Part shown: positions 8,943 through 17,486 of the stretch, piece after piece
Numbering within the stretch: the first letter of the stretch is position 1
Layout of the letters: the number at the start of each line of letters is the position of its first letter
Source of the DNA: Photobacterium atrarenae
GTDB lineage: Bacteria; Pseudomonadota; Gammaproteobacteria; Enterobacterales; Vibrionaceae
Direction: 5' to 3'
Assembly: GCF_024380015.1 (NCBI RefSeq)
Contig: NZ_CP101508.1
Span: 434,001-498,000, forward strand
DNA length: 64,000 nt
Program-made: the position numbers and the translations under genes
Notes under the pieces: model-generated
The model's database searches: none
What the model was told of the DNA's origin: nothing
What the model saw: only the letters and a program-made list of their open reading frames with translations

Positions 8943-9971
8943 ATGGATATCACTGAACTACTGGACTTTAGTGTAAAGCATAATGCCTCCGATCTGCACC
9001 TTTCTGCCGGGGTGGCGCCGATGATCCGGGTCGATGGCGATGTCAGAAAGCTCAGTCTGCCGGCACTGGAGCATGGGGAAGTGCACCGGTTGGTGTTTGA
9101 TATTATGACCGACGCCCAGCGCCGGGAGTTTGAAGAGAAGCTGGAAGTGGATTTCTCGTTTGAGCTGCCGCAGGTCGGCCGTTTCCGGGTCAATGCTTTT
9201 CATCAGGCTCGCGGCTGCGCGGCGGTGTTCCGGACCATACCGGTCCAGGTACCGTCCCTGAGCTCGCTCAATGTGCCCGAGGTGTTCTACAACATCGCCC
9301 AGTGCCAGCGCGGTCTGGTGCTGGTGACCGGGGCGACCGGCTCGGGGAAGTCGACCACCATTGCAGCCCTGGTCGATTACATAAACGAGAACTTCAACCG
9401 CCATATCCTGACCATTGAAGATCCGGTCGAGTTTGTTCATCACGGCAAGCGCTGTTTGATCAACCAGCGCGAAGTGCATCGCGATACCCATAGCTTCCAC
9501 CGGGCCTTGCGCTCGGCGCTGCGTGAAGACCCGGATGTGATTGTGGTTGGTGAGCTGCGCGATCAGGAAACCATCAGCCTGGCGCTGACGGCTGCTGAAA
9601 CCGGTCACCTGGTGCTGGGCACCTTGCATACCAGCTCGGCGGCTAAAACCATTGATCGGATCATCGATGTGTTCCCGGGCAATGATAAAGCCATGGTGCG
9701 CTCGATGCTGTCGGAATCGTTGCGGGCGGTGGTCTCGCAACACCTGCTCAAATGTACCACCGGCGGTCGGGTTGCGACCCATGAAGTGATGATGGCCACC
9801 CCGGCGATCCGCAATTTGATCCGGGAAGATAAAGTGGCGCAGATGTACTCGATGATCCAGACCGGCTCGGCGCTGGGCATGCAAACCATGGAGCAGAGCG
9901 TCAGGATGCTGGTGGCCCAGGGCATCGTCGATGCTGAAGAGGGGCGGCGGATTGTCGATGGTAACTCGTGA
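8943..9971 (+). CDS. pilT: Type IV pilus retraction ATPase PilT
   Basis: A hexameric cytoplasmic ATPase that powers pilus retraction and twitching motility. The 342-residue protein has an N-terminal PAS-like domain (about 1-100) and Walker A GATGSGKST (130-138). The Asp box ILTIEDPVEFVH, Walker B VIVVGELRD and His box GHLVLGTLHTSSA follow in the expected order. The C-terminal AIRNLIREDKVAQMYS corresponds to the PilT AIRNLIRE motif needed for retraction. It is followed 42 bases later by pilU. Confidence 0.97.
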   Translation: MDITELLDFSVKHNASDLHLSAGVAPMIRVDGDVRKLSLPALEHGEVHRLVFDIMTDAQRREFEEKLEVDFSFELPQVGRFRVNAFHQARGCAAVFRTIPVQVPSLSSLNVPEVFYNIAQCQRGLVLVTGATGSGKSTTIAALVDYINENFNRHILTIEDPVEFVHHGKRCLINQREVHRDTHSFHRALRSALREDPDVIVVGELRDQETISLALTAAETGHLVLGTLHTSSAAKTIDRIIDVFPGNDKAMVRSMLSESLRAVVSQHLLKCTTGGRVATHEVMMATPAIRNLIREDKVAQMYSMIQTGSALGMQTMEQSVRMLVAQGIVDAEEGRRIVDGNS

Positions 9972-10013
9972 CAAACAGAGAGAGCAGGGTGACTGAACAG
10001 GAAAGGTAACATC

Positions 10014-11120
10014 ATGACATTACAGCAGATCCTTGAAGAGATGGTGCGCTGCAAGGCCTCGGATCTCTATCTCACGGTGGACTCCCCCGGCTTGCTGCGG
10101 GTGGATGGTCATTTGCACCCGGTCGGCGAGGTGCTGGATCGCGGGGCGGTCGATCGTTTGTTTGCAGAAGCGATGGACAGCAATCAGCGCAGCGAGTTTG
10201 CGGCGACCAAGGAAGCCAATTTTGCCCTGGTGCGGGGGGAGCTGCGGTTTCGGATCAGTGCTTTTTGGCAGCGGGAAATGCCGGGGATGGTGATCCGCCG
10301 GATAGAAACCGAAATCCCGGATCTACATGCGCTCAACCTGCCGATGGATATGCAGAAGATGGCTCTGGCCAAGCGGGGACTGGTGCTGGTGGTCGGGGCG
10401 ACCGGCTCGGGTAAGTCGACCACCATGGCGGCGCTGACCGGCTATCGCAATCACAACCGCAGCGGCCATATTCTGACGGTGGAAGATCCGATTGAGTTCG
10501 TGCACAAGCATCATCGCTGTATCATCACTCAACGTGAAGTCGGGCTGGATACCGAAAGCTACGATGTGGCACTGAAAAACTCGTTGCGCCAGGCGCCGGA
10601 TATGATCCTGATTGGCGAGATCCGGACTCCGGAGACCATGGAGTACGCGATGAACTTTGCCGAAACCGGTCACTTGTGCATGGCAACCCTGCATGCCAAC
10701 AATGCCAATCAGGCGCTGGAGCGGATCCTGCATCTGGTGCCGAAAGAGCGGCGCGAGCAGTTCCTGTTTGATCTGTCGCTCAACCTTAAATGTATTCTGG
10801 CCCAGCAGTTGATCCCGGATGCTAATGGGGTCGGCCGGCATGGTGCGTTTGAGCTGCTGCTCAATACACCGCGGATCGCCGATCTGATCCGTCGCGGCGA
10901 GCTGCATGAGGTTAAAGAAGCGATGGCGAAATCGACCGATTCAGGCATGATGACCTTTGATCAGTCGCTGTACGAGTTGTTCAGTCAGGGCAAAATTACT
11001 GAGCAGGATGCGCTGCACCATGCCGACTCGGCCAACGATTTACGCCTGATGATCAAAGTCGGCAGCAAGACCCAGCAGGCGAAAAATGCCCTCGATGGCG
11101 TGACCATTGATATGCGTTAA
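10014..11120 (+). CDS. pilU: Type IV pilus accessory retraction ATPase PilU
   Basis: A PilT paralogue of 368 residues that acts together with PilT during retraction. Walker A GATGSGKS lies at 128-135, with ILTVEDPIEFVHKHH, Walker B DMILIGEIRTPETM and the His box GHLCMATLHANNA. The C-terminal extension beyond the ATPase core (about residues 330-368, ending KNALDGVTIDMR) is longer than in PilT, as expected for PilU. AAAGG lies a few bases before the ATG. The pilT-pilU pair next to yggS is conserved from Pseudomonas to Vibrio. Confidence 0.96.
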   Translation: MTLQQILEEMVRCKASDLYLTVDSPGLLRVDGHLHPVGEVLDRGAVDRLFAEAMDSNQRSEFAATKEANFALVRGELRFRISAFWQREMPGMVIRRIETEIPDLHALNLPMDMQKMALAKRGLVLVVGATGSGKSTTMAALTGYRNHNRSGHILTVEDPIEFVHKHHRCIITQREVGLDTESYDVALKNSLRQAPDMILIGEIRTPETMEYAMNFAETGHLCMATLHANNANQALERILHLVPKERREQFLFDLSLNLKCILAQQLIPDANGVGRHGAFELLLNTPRIADLIRRGELHEVKEAMAKSTDSGMMTFDQSLYELFSQGKITEQDALHHADSANDLRLMIKVGSKTQQAKNALDGVTIDMR

Positions 11121-11155
11121 TACGCTTCGACATGATGATCCTACGCATAGATAAA

Positions 11156-11190
11156 AGCTTTTGGGTTGTGATGATCCAAAAGCTCTTTTT
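11156..11190 (+). terminator. Probable pilU terminator (hairpin copy 1)
   Basis: AGCTTTTGG (11156-11164) pairs with CCAAAAGCT (11176-11184), followed by a five-T run. It lies 36 bases after the pilU stop. Confidence 0.75.
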
Positions 11191-11250
11191 GCTGAACGGT
11201 ATATTCAAGTAACTGATAAAGAAGAGTTTATCCTGAGCTGGTGATCCAGG

Positions 11251-11298
11251 TGTACAGCTTGGGAAGCTTTTGGGTTCCAGAAGTCCAAAAGCTGTACA
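11251..11298. repeat. Second copy of the pilU hairpin, enclosed by TGTACA inverted ends
   Basis: AGCTTTTGG (11265-11273) and CCAAAAGCT (11285-11293) repeat the stem of copy 1 with the same 11-base loop but a different loop sequence. Outer TGTACAGCTT at 11251 and AGCTGTACA at 11290-11298 add a second layer of inverted repeat. No T run follows, so it is not an obvious terminator. Confidence 0.65.
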
Positions 11299-11485
11299 GG
11301 CGGATCAGGCCCCGGATCAGCTGGGAGCGCCGGATCAAGTTGCGAGTGCTTCTGAGGCGCGGGATCTTTTTGCTGCAATTTGAGGGAAAAGCTGTACGCG
11401 GGACAGAAGGGGGGCAGAGGCGAGCGCTTGGCCTGGATGGTGATGGCTCTGCGCTCGTTGCTGAAAAGTCGGGGGATGTTACAAA

Positions 11486-11914
11486 TCAGCCGTATTGCTG
11501 TTCAAACCAGCTTTCGAGGATCACCACGGCGGATTGGGAATCGATGTTGCCTTTGCTCAGGTTGCGGTAGCCGCCCCGGTCGAATAAATCGGCCCGGGCT
11601 TCTGCAGTACTGAGGCGCTCATCATGCAGTTCCACCGGGCAGCCGAAACGGCCGTGCAGGCGGTTGGCAAATTTCTTGGCCCGCGGGGTAATCGCTTCGA
11701 GTTCGCCGCCATGGAGATCCAGCGGCAGGCCGACTACTACCAGATCCGGCTGCCATTCCTTCAACAGTTTTTCGATCGCCTCCCAGCTCGGGATGCCATC
11801 TTTGGCCTTGAGGGCGGCCAGCGGGTTTGCGGTGCCGGTCAGCTCCTGGCCGATGGCGACGCCAATACTTTTTGTTCCGTAATCAAATGCTAATACGCTG
11901 CGAGAATAACTCAT
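11486..11914 (-). CDS. ruvX: RuvX/YqgF pre-16S rRNA nuclease
   Basis: The 142-residue RNase H-like protein matures the 5' end of 16S rRNA in E. coli (YqgF). It was earlier proposed as an alternative Holliday-junction resolvase. Visible features are [16 protein letters not shown] with the first catalytic Asp (Asp11), [11 protein letters not shown], and [11 protein letters not shown] with further acidic active-site residues. The start overlaps the end of yqgE by four bases, giving the usual yqgE-yqgF coupled pair. Confidence 0.95.
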   Translation of the reverse strand: MSYSRSVLAFDYGTKSIGVAIGQELTGTANPLAALKAKDGIPSWEAIEKLLKEWQPDLVVVGLPLDLHGGELEAITPRAKKFANRLHGRFGCPVELHDERLSTAEARADLFDRGGYRNLSKGNIDSQSAVVILESWFEQQYG

Positions 11915-12480
11915 GCATGTCCTGCTTGTGTTGAAAGGTGTGCGGCATTGATACCGAGTTGGGCAACGGCCTTGCCCCAGCGCTCACTGATCGGGGTATT
12001 AAACACTACCTCCGGATCGGCTTCGGTAGTCAGCCAGGTATTCTCGGCCAGCTCCTGCTCCAGCTGTCCGGCATTCCAGCCGGCATAGCCGAGGGCGACC
12101 AGGAATTTTTCTGGTGCCTTGCTGGTGCCCAGCAGGGCCAGGATATCTTTTGATGTGGTGACGGACAGCTGCTCGGTAATGTCAATGCTGGAGCTGAAGT
12201 CCTCATCTTGCTGGTGCAGGTGCAGCACAAAGCCCCGATCGCCGGACACCGGACCACCGTTAAATACAGGCTGCTCCAGGCTGGCTGGGTTTTTCAGCGG
12301 CAGATCGCGCTCAACGTCAATTTGATCCAACATGTTGCCGACGGAAATGTCGATCGGTAGGTTGATCACCAGTCCCATCGCCCCTTCGTCGTTATGCTCG
12401 CAGATATAGACGACGCTCCCCTTGAAGTTCGGATCCTGCATGCTGGGCATGGCGACCAGGAAATGATTCGTCAGATTCAT
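11911..12480 (-). CDS. yqgE: YqgE/AlgH family protein
   Basis: A 189-residue protein of the UPF0301 family: [52 protein letters not shown] and the [16 protein letters not shown] block are diagnostic. AlgH was first described near alginate regulation in Pseudomonas, but its biochemical role is unresolved. The ATG at 12480 is used because family members begin [12 protein letters not shown]; the longer frame adds 24 unrelated residues. It lies upstream of, and overlaps, ruvX. Confidence 0.94.
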   Translation of the reverse strand: MNLTNHFLVAMPSMQDPNFKGSVVYICEHNDEGAMGLVINLPIDISVGNMLDQIDVERDLPLKNPASLEQPVFNGGPVSGDRGFVLHLHQQDEDFSSSIDITEQLSVTTSKDILALLGTSKAPEKFLVALGYAGWNAGQLEQELAENTWLTTEADPEVVFNTPISERWGKAVAQLGINAAHLSTQAGHA

Positions 12481-12590
12481 GAGTGTGCCCTTACAACCTA
12501 TCCTGTTACTTACAGTATGCCGACAATTTGCCGGAAATGGTATTGCTTGCAAAAAGTTCAGCGAATGGTCTTTCTGACCGTCGCCGGGAC

Positions 12591-12618
12591 TGCCGGAGCT
12601 GGCTGACCAGGTCCGGCA
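12591..12618. other. Hairpin downstream of gshB
   Basis: TGCCGGAGCTGG pairs with CCAGGTCCGGCA with one mismatch around a 4-base loop. No T run follows on the minus strand, so it may mark an mRNA 3' end or a Rho-dependent stop rather than a classic terminator. Confidence 0.45.
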
Positions 12619-12629
12619 ATGTGGGCGTT

Positions 12630-13577
12630 TTAGGCCTTGATCAGGCGCTCGACCGCATCCATCAGCTTGCCGGTGATCGAAATATCAAAGGCGGCTTCAA
12701 TTTCGCGGATACAGGTTGGGCTAGTGACGTTAATTTCGGTGAGCTTGTCACCAATTACATCCAGGCCGACGAAGATCAGGCCCTTTTCTTTCAGTACCGG
12801 TGCAACGGCTTCGGCGATCTGGCGATCGGTTTCGCTGATCGGCCGGGCTTCCCCGCGGCCACCGGCAGCCAGGTTGCCGCGGGTTTCCCCTTTGGCCGGG
12901 ATCCGGGCCAGGCAATAAGGCATAGGTTCACCGTCGACGATCAGGATCCGCTTGTCGCCGTTGGTGATATCCGGGACGAACGTTTGTGCCATGCAGTAAT
13001 GCTGGCCGTGGTTAGTCAGGGTTTCGATGATCACCGAGACGTTTGGATCGCCCTGCATTACACGGAAGATCGAAGAGCCACCCATACCATCCAGCGGCTT
13101 GAGGATCACATCGCCATGCTCTTGCTGGAAGGCTTTAATTTTCTCTGCGCTGCGGGTGACCACTGTGGTTGGGGTCAGCTCCGGGAACCAGGCGGTGAAT
13201 AGTTTTTCGTTACAGTCACGCAGGCTCTGCGGCTTGTTCACAATCAGGGCGCCTTCCTGCTCGGCACGCTCGAGGATATAGGTGGCGTAGATGTATTCGG
13301 TATCAAACGGCGGATCCTTGCGCATCAGGACAGCGTCCAGATCGGCCAGGGCAATTTCTTGCTCGCTGTGGAATTCATACCAGCCGTTTGGATCTTCTTT
13401 CAGGCTCACCGTGCGGGTGCGGGCAACGGCTTTGCCTTGCTCCAGTGACAGGTCGTTCATTTCCATGTAATGAATTTCCCAACCACGGCGCTGCGCTTCC
13501 AGCAACATGGCGAAGCTGGAGTCTTTCTTGATATTGATGGACGCGATTGGATCCATCACGATACCCAGTTTGATCAT
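12630..13577 (-). CDS. gshB: Glutathione synthetase
   Basis: ATP-grasp ligase that joins glycine to gamma-glutamylcysteine, the second step of glutathione synthesis. The 315-residue protein has [21 protein letters not shown] at the N terminus, [19 protein letters not shown], the ATP-binding [17 protein letters not shown] and the C-terminal [20 protein letters not shown] metal-binding segment. Length is typical. It follows rsmE by 30 bases on the same strand; rsmE-gshB-yqgE-ruvX is the conserved enterobacterial order. Confidence 0.97.
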   Translation of the reverse strand: MIKLGIVMDPIASINIKKDSSFAMLLEAQRRGWEIHYMEMNDLSLEQGKAVARTRTVSLKEDPNGWYEFHSEQEIALADLDAVLMRKDPPFDTEYIYATYILERAEQEGALIVNKPQSLRDCNEKLFTAWFPELTPTTVVTRSAEKIKAFQQEHGDVILKPLDGMGGSSIFRVMQGDPNVSVIIETLTNHGQHYCMAQTFVPDITNGDKRILIVDGEPMPYCLARIPAKGETRGNLAAGGRGEARPISETDRQIAEAVAPVLKEKGLIFVGLDVIGDKLTEINVTSPTCIREIEAAFDISITGKLMDAVERLIKA

Positions 13578-13607
13578 AGGTTTCTCCTAAATTTGTTTTC
13601 CCGAGGG

Positions 13608-14339
13608 TTAGCCGAGATCGCCGAAGCGAACCTGAAGGGCGGTGATAGCCGTCATCGCCGTGGTTTCGGTGCGCAGTACACGCGGTCCGAGTAGGATTTC
13701 ACTAAATTGATATTGTTCGGTCATGGCAATTTCTTCGCCGGACAGACCGCCTTCCGGGCCGATCAGCAGGCGAACTTTGGTGATCGGTGCCGGCAGGGTG
13801 TTGATGCTGTAGTTGGCGCGCGGATGCAGGTTCAGTTTCAGGCCATCGTATTCTTCCGCACACCAGTCTTCCAGCTTCATGATCGGGCGGATTTCCGGTA
13901 CGCGATTGCGGCCGCATTGCTCACAGGCACTGATGGCGATTTTCTGCCACTGTGCCAGCTTCTTTTCAAAGCGCTCGGCATTGAGCTTGACGCCGCACCG
14001 CTCGGAGATCAGCGGGGTGATGGTGTTGACCCCCAGCTCGACCGATTTCTGGATGGTAAATTCCATCTTCTCACCACGCGAGACGACCTGGCCTAAATGA
14101 ATATCCAGCGGCGACTCGACACTGTGCTCATGGCGGCCCTGGATTTCAACTTCAACGCTTTTCTTGCTGGCGTTGGTGATCATCGCCGGAAACTCGGCAT
14201 CGCTGCCGTCAAACAGCATCAGTTCCTGACCGGACTGCATGCGCATGACACGGCCGACATGGTTGGCGGCATCGTCGCTGAGCAGGATGGTGCCTTGTGC
14301 CGGCAGCGGCTCAGGATGAAAAATACGGGGAATTCTCAT
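13608..14339 (-). CDS. rsmE: 16S rRNA m3U1498 methyltransferase RsmE
   Basis: The 243-residue SPOUT-class methyltransferase modifies U1498 of 16S rRNA. An N-terminal PUA-like domain opens with [11 protein letters not shown], and [19 protein letters not shown] lies near residues 27-45. The C-terminal knot carries [14 protein letters not shown] and the final [20 protein letters not shown], which bind SAM. It is the first gene of the rsmE-gshB unit. Confidence 0.96.
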   Translation of the reverse strand: MRIPRIFHPEPLPAQGTILLSDDAANHVGRVMRMQSGQELMLFDGSDAEFPAMITNASKKSVEVEIQGRHEHSVESPLDIHLGQVVSRGEKMEFTIQKSVELGVNTITPLISERCGVKLNAERFEKKLAQWQKIAISACEQCGRNRVPEIRPIMKLEDWCAEEYDGLKLNLHPRANYSINTLPAPITKVRLLIGPEGGLSGEEIAMTEQYQFSEILLGPRVLRTETTAMTAITALQVRFGDLG

Positions 14340-14453
14340 GGCTATTTTAATAACCTGCTTGGGTTTTTGATTGGCTGCATTATATCAATACAGAGCTGAT
14401 AGACACTACATGGTTGCCGCAAGGGGGAAATACAAGGCAGGGGGGATAATTTT

Positions 14454-14479
14454 GTCCGGCAGCGACAAGGCTGCCGGAC
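14454..14479. other. Strong hairpin between endA and rsmE
   Basis: A perfect 10-bp stem, GTCCGGCAGC with GCTGCCGGAC, encloses a 6-base loop just after the endA stop. There is no long T run on the minus strand, so termination may be weak. Confidence 0.5.
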
Positions 14480-14491
14480 TTTGACGGTAGG

Positions 14492-15196
14492 TTAACGCCC
14501 TTGTGCCTGGCAGGCCTGTAGCACATACGGGTTGTGGTTGCGCTGCACTTTGGCGATCCGGCGGTCGCGTTCACATTCCCAGTCCGAGACCGGGTGCTGG
14601 CGATCCCAGGCTTCCATCAGCTGGCGCTGCTGGCGGGAGAGACGGAACGGATAGGTATCGCTCATATAGAGATAGATCCGGGCAATGGGGCCACGGGCAG
14701 CGACGGGCGGATCGGCCCGGCGGGCTTTGAAATCGACTTTCATCGCGCACTGACCGTAATAGGCGCCCTGCTGATGGCTCCACGGCATAAAGCTGAAATT
14801 GGAGCGGTCGCCGTTCACCTCACCGATCGTCGGGGTCAAATTGTGCAAATCAGCTTCCATGGTTCTAAAGGCGGCGTTTTTACGGCAGTTCTTTCGACCG
14901 CCGTCCTGCCAGCACTGGAGCTGGTGGCCGAATTGCCAGGCCGGAACCACGTGCTCCCACTCAATCCGGCTGGCCCGTTTGGGCTGTTTTCGGATCTGGT
15001 AGCCGCAGCTTTGCAGATCCGGGATCCCTTTTCTGCCTTGCCAGGTGATGGCGCAGCCACAGTAGAAGCTGACCGGGTGATCCTGATAGATTTGAACGGC
15101 AATTTTTTTCGCTTTGCTGAACGAGGCTGGCGGGGCTGCCAGAGCGACGGCGGGCGTGAGCAAGGCAAACAGAAAAACCTTGAGTGCAGACTTCAT
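14492..15196 (-). CDS. endA: Periplasmic/secreted endonuclease I (EndA/Dns type)
   Basis: A 234-residue exported nuclease that cleaves DNA (and RNA in some relatives) non-specifically; the Vibrio homologues Dns and Vvn degrade extracellular DNA. A signal peptide ending ALA (residue 20) is followed by a beta-beta-alpha metal site: [14 protein letters not shown] (Glu81, His82) and [19 protein letters not shown] (115-133). Several cysteines (46, 48, 64, 95, 104) fit the family's disulfides. The ATG at 15196 follows AAGG by 7 bases; the longer TTG frame adds five residues. In Vibrio, Dns limits natural transformation, which is of interest with pilT/pilU nearby. Confidence 0.95.
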   Translation of the reverse strand: MKSALKVFLFALLTPAVALAAPPASFSKAKKIAVQIYQDHPVSFYCGCAITWQGRKGIPDLQSCGYQIRKQPKRASRIEWEHVVPAWQFGHQLQCWQDGGRKNCRKNAAFRTMEADLHNLTPTIGEVNGDRSNFSFMPWSHQQGAYYGQCAMKVDFKARRADPPVAARGPIARIYLYMSDTYPFRLSRQQRQLMEAWDRQHPVSDWECERDRRIAKVQRNHNPYVLQACQAQGR

Positions 15197-15203
15197 AAAT
15201 AGC

Positions 15204-15229
15204 CTTATCAATAGTAATTATTTGATAAG
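15204..15229. promoter_or_regulatory. Dyad in the endA leader
   Basis: CTTATCAA (15204-15211) and TTGATAAG (15222-15229) are perfect inverted 8-mers spaced by 10 AT-rich bases, immediately upstream of the endA start and overlapping its ribosome-binding site. It could be an operator or an RNA hairpin that hides the Shine-Dalgarno sequence. No known regulator is assigned. Confidence 0.4.
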
Positions 15230-15313
15230 ACTATCACCTATCTTGCTTTTTAGAAGCATTTCACATTGGTGGGGTGTCATCGGTGAGCCGGTGACACAAC
15301 GGTGAGAGCTCGC

Positions 15314-15829
15314 TCAGGCCTGCTCGAGCGGCTGCTGGCAGGTACGGCAGTGGTAGATCGCCTGTTGGCGCCGGATTTTATTATGTCGCCGGATGGTGAG
15401 CTGGTGCTCCTGGCACTGGCAGCGATAGCGGAACGTTTGGCCCTGCACGGAGCGGGTATCAAAACTGTGGGTGGTTCGTGCCGGAATGCCGAAGACCTCG
15501 GTCATCATCGCTTGCCACTCTTTGCCGTGGGGACGTACTTTGCCGAAGCGGTGAAAGGTGATGAGGTGGGCGACTTCGTGCGGCACCACTTCATCGAGAA
15601 ACGCCTGCGGATTTTCTGCCAGTAACACCGGGTTGAAGCGAACTTCCCAGCTTTGCAGCCGGGCGCTGCCGGCGATTTTTCCCCGTTGCCTGAAACTGAC
15701 TACCGGCAGGGGGAGGGTGATGTTTAACTGCTGGTTTGCCCGGGCGATACACTGTGCAACGCGGGCTTTAATTTGAGACTGAAGCTGGGACTGAAGCTGG
15801 GACTGAAGCTGGGACTGAAGCGATGTCAT
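15314..15829 (-). CDS. sprT: SprT-family zinc metalloprotein
   Basis: The 171-residue protein has the zincin motif HEVAH (84-88) within VVPHEVAHLITFHRFGKVRPHGKEW, and a C-terminal zinc ribbon with CQCQEH and CRTCQ. E. coli SprT is uncharacterised in detail; eukaryotic relatives (Spartan) degrade DNA-protein crosslinks. The N terminus has an unusual QSQLQSQLQSQLQSQ run encoded by a 12-base tandem repeat (listed separately). If translation starts inside the repeat, the core domain is unaffected. It lies between endA and metK as in E. coli. Confidence 0.92.
   Translation of the reverse strand: MTSLQSQLQSQLQSQLQSQIKARVAQCIARANQQLNITLPLPVVSFRQRGKIAGSARLQSWEVRFNPVLLAENPQAFLDEVVPHEVAHLITFHRFGKVRPHGKEWQAMMTEVFGIPARTTHSFDTRSVQGQTFRYRCQCQEHQLTIRRHNKIRRQQAIYHCRTCQQPLEQA
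15777..15820. repeat. 12-bp tandem repeat at the 5' end of sprT
   Basis: The unit GACTGAAGCTGG occurs three times in full plus an 8-base partial copy. On the coding (minus) strand it encodes repeats of Leu-Gln-Ser-Gln. Copy-number changes would keep the reading frame. Confidence 0.9.
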
Positions 15830-15878
15830 GGCAAAAACTGGGTTGCAGGTAGAGGGAGCAGTATAAAAGGCGTGGCAA

Positions 15879-15905
15879 CAAAAAAGGAAGCCGAAGCTTC
15901 CTTTT
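15879..15905 (-). terminator. Intrinsic terminator after metK
   Basis: AAAAGGAAGC and GCTTCCTTTT form a 10-bp stem capped on the minus strand by a C(UUCG)G tetraloop, followed by a T run. It lies 30 bases past the metK stop. Confidence 0.88.
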
Positions 15906-15934
15906 AGATGGCATATACGTTCTGGTGCGAAGAC

Positions 15935-17089
15935 TTACTTCAGGTTGGCGAAGTCACGCAGCAGATCGGCTTTGTCGGTTTTTTCCCAAGGGAACTCTTC
16001 GCGACCGAAGTGACCGTAAGCCGCTGTCTTCTGGTAGATTGGTTGTAGCAGATCCAGCATTTCAATCAGGCCGTACGGGCGCAGGTCAAAGTGCTGACGT
16101 ACCGCTTCTACAATCACGTCGTGAGCAACTTTTTCCGTGCCGAAAGTCTCGACCATGATAGATGTCGGATCAGCAACACCAATGGCGTAAGACAGCTGAA
16201 TTTCACAGCGATCAGCCAGGCCGGCAGCAACGATGTTTTTCGCCACATAACGTGCCGCATACGCTGCACTACGGTCAACTTTTGATGGATCTTTACCCGA
16301 GAAAGCACCGCCACCGTGACGCGCAGCACCGCCGTAGGTGTCAACGATGATCTTACGACCGGTCAGGCCACAGTCACCCATTGGGCCGCCAATCACAAAA
16401 CGACCGGTCGGGTTGATGAAGTATTTGGTCTCTTTGCTCAGCCACTCGCTTGGCAGAACCGGTTTGATGATCTCTTCCATCACCGCTTCTTGCAGCACAG
16501 GCAGCTCGATGCTGTCACAGTGTTGGGTTGACAGCACAACGGCGTCGATACCGACAATTTTGCCCTGATCATAGGCAAAGGTGACCTGGCTTTTTGCATC
16601 CGGACGCAACCATGGCAGGGTGCCGTTTTTACGGATTTTCGCCTGGCGCTCAACCAGGCGGTGCGCATAAGTCACTGGTGCCGGCATCAGCACGTCAGTT
16701 TCGTTGGTCGCGTAGCCGAACATAATGCCCTGGTCGCCGGCACCCAGCTCGCGCGGATCTTCACGGTCAACACCTTGGTTGATGTCCGGCGACTGTTTAC
16801 CAATTGCGCTCAGTACCGCACAAGAGTTGGCATCAAAGCCCATGTCAGAGTGTACATAGCCGATTTCACGAACAGTGTTACGGGTGATCTCTTCGATATC
16901 GACCCAGGCTGAGGTGGTAATTTCACCACCGACCATCACCATACCGGTTTTAACATAGGTCTCACACGCAACTCGTGCTTTCGGGTCTTGTTCCAGGATT
17001 GCATCCAACACGGCATCAGAGATTTGATCAGCAATTTTATCCGGATGTCCTTCTGATACAGACTCAGAAGTGAACAGGTGCTTTGACAT
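15935..17089 (-). CDS. metK: S-adenosylmethionine synthetase
   Basis: Makes SAM from methionine and ATP. The 384-residue protein has all signatures: [18 protein letters not shown] near the N terminus, [12 protein letters not shown] (ATP-binding hexapeptide region), and [19 protein letters not shown] (P-loop-like nonapeptide). The ATG at 17089 gives the family N terminus [14 protein letters not shown]; a GTG 12 bases upstream would add four residues. A MetJ-type operator overlaps the promoter about 110 bases upstream, as expected for a methionine-regulon gene. Confidence 0.98.
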   Translation of the reverse strand: MSKHLFTSESVSEGHPDKIADQISDAVLDAILEQDPKARVACETYVKTGMVMVGGEITTSAWVDIEEITRNTVREIGYVHSDMGFDANSCAVLSAIGKQSPDINQGVDREDPRELGAGDQGIMFGYATNETDVLMPAPVTYAHRLVERQAKIRKNGTLPWLRPDAKSQVTFAYDQGKIVGIDAVVLSTQHCDSIELPVLQEAVMEEIIKPVLPSEWLSKETKYFINPTGRFVIGGPMGDCGLTGRKIIVDTYGGAARHGGGAFSGKDPSKVDRSAAYAARYVAKNIVAAGLADRCEIQLSYAIGVADPTSIMVETFGTEKVAHDVIVEAVRQHFDLRPYGLIEMLDLLQPIYQKTAAYGHFGREEFPWEKTDKADLLRDFANLK

Positions 17090-17196
17090 GTGTACACTCA
17101 CTTAAATATGACTTGTCGATGGAAAATGAGGGGGCTCTAGTGAAAAAGCATTCATCAATGATGCATATAGATGTCCGTGTTGATGGATAGAGCTAC

Positions 17197-17212
17197 CTCC
17201 GTCTAGACGTCT
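17197..17212. promoter_or_regulatory. MetJ operator (met box) in the metK promoter
   Basis: A perfect met box AGACGTCT occupies 17205-17212. The adjoining 8-mer CTCCGTCT (17197-17204) matches the box at 5 of 8 positions, giving the tandem arrangement MetJ dimers require. A further similar 8-mer, AGATGTCC, lies at about 17170. MetJ with SAM represses metK in enterobacteria; here the site lies just downstream of the -10 element, consistent with repression. Confidence 0.8.
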
Positions 17213-17240
17213 ATAATACCTGCAACTCGTTTTAAATCAA
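17213..17240 (-). promoter_or_regulatory. Probable sigma-70 promoter of metK
   Basis: On the minus strand, TTGATT (17240-17235) and TATTAT (17218-17213) are 16 bases apart. The met box begins immediately downstream, covering the expected transcription start. Confidence 0.6.
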
Positions 17241-17486
17241 TACCGCAGTTTTTGTGGAAATAGTTGAACGGCGCAAGCAATCGTTTACGCTTCAGGGGCT
17301 TAGTGCCTTAAATATCACCCCAGCTCAGAGCAGGTGCTTGATCAGGATGATTTTTTACGGGAAATCGTTTGCAGAGGCAGGGCAGACTTTGCGACAATGC
17401 TCACCCGCCGATTTCAGATGCAACCCCTGCATCTATTGCTGGACAGATACCACAATAATTATTGTCGATGAACTTCTGGAGCAGAC

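Larger units (their letters stand above)
11121..11485. other. Gene-free spacer between pilU and ruvX carrying related hairpins
   Basis: No credible gene lies here; a 109-codon frame crossing into ruvX has no family resemblance. The spacer holds two hairpins with the same 9-bp stem and equal 11-base loops (listed separately). It also has a third partial copy of AAAAGCTGTAC at 11387-11397, two copies of CTTTTTGCTG (11185-11194 and 11366-11375), and several CGGATCA repeats. It looks like decayed duplication. Confidence 0.6.
17090..17486. other. Divergent regulatory spacer between metK and tkt
   Basis: About 400 bases hold the metK promoter and MetJ operator, both listed separately. The tkt side has no clear promoter that I can call. 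A frame at 17254-17529 that overlaps the tkt start shows no protein features and is treated as noise. Confidence 0.6.

Noticed and set aside
8958..9974. 338-codon minus-strand frame opposite pilT
   Set aside because: It is the long antisense shadow of pilT, rich in His and Arg from reversed codons; pilT motifs on the plus strand are decisive.
11241..11570. 109-codon plus-strand frame between pilU and ruvX
   Set aside because: It overlaps the ruvX coding region on the other strand, begins amid the duplicated hairpins, and shows no protein-like domain or ribosome-binding site.
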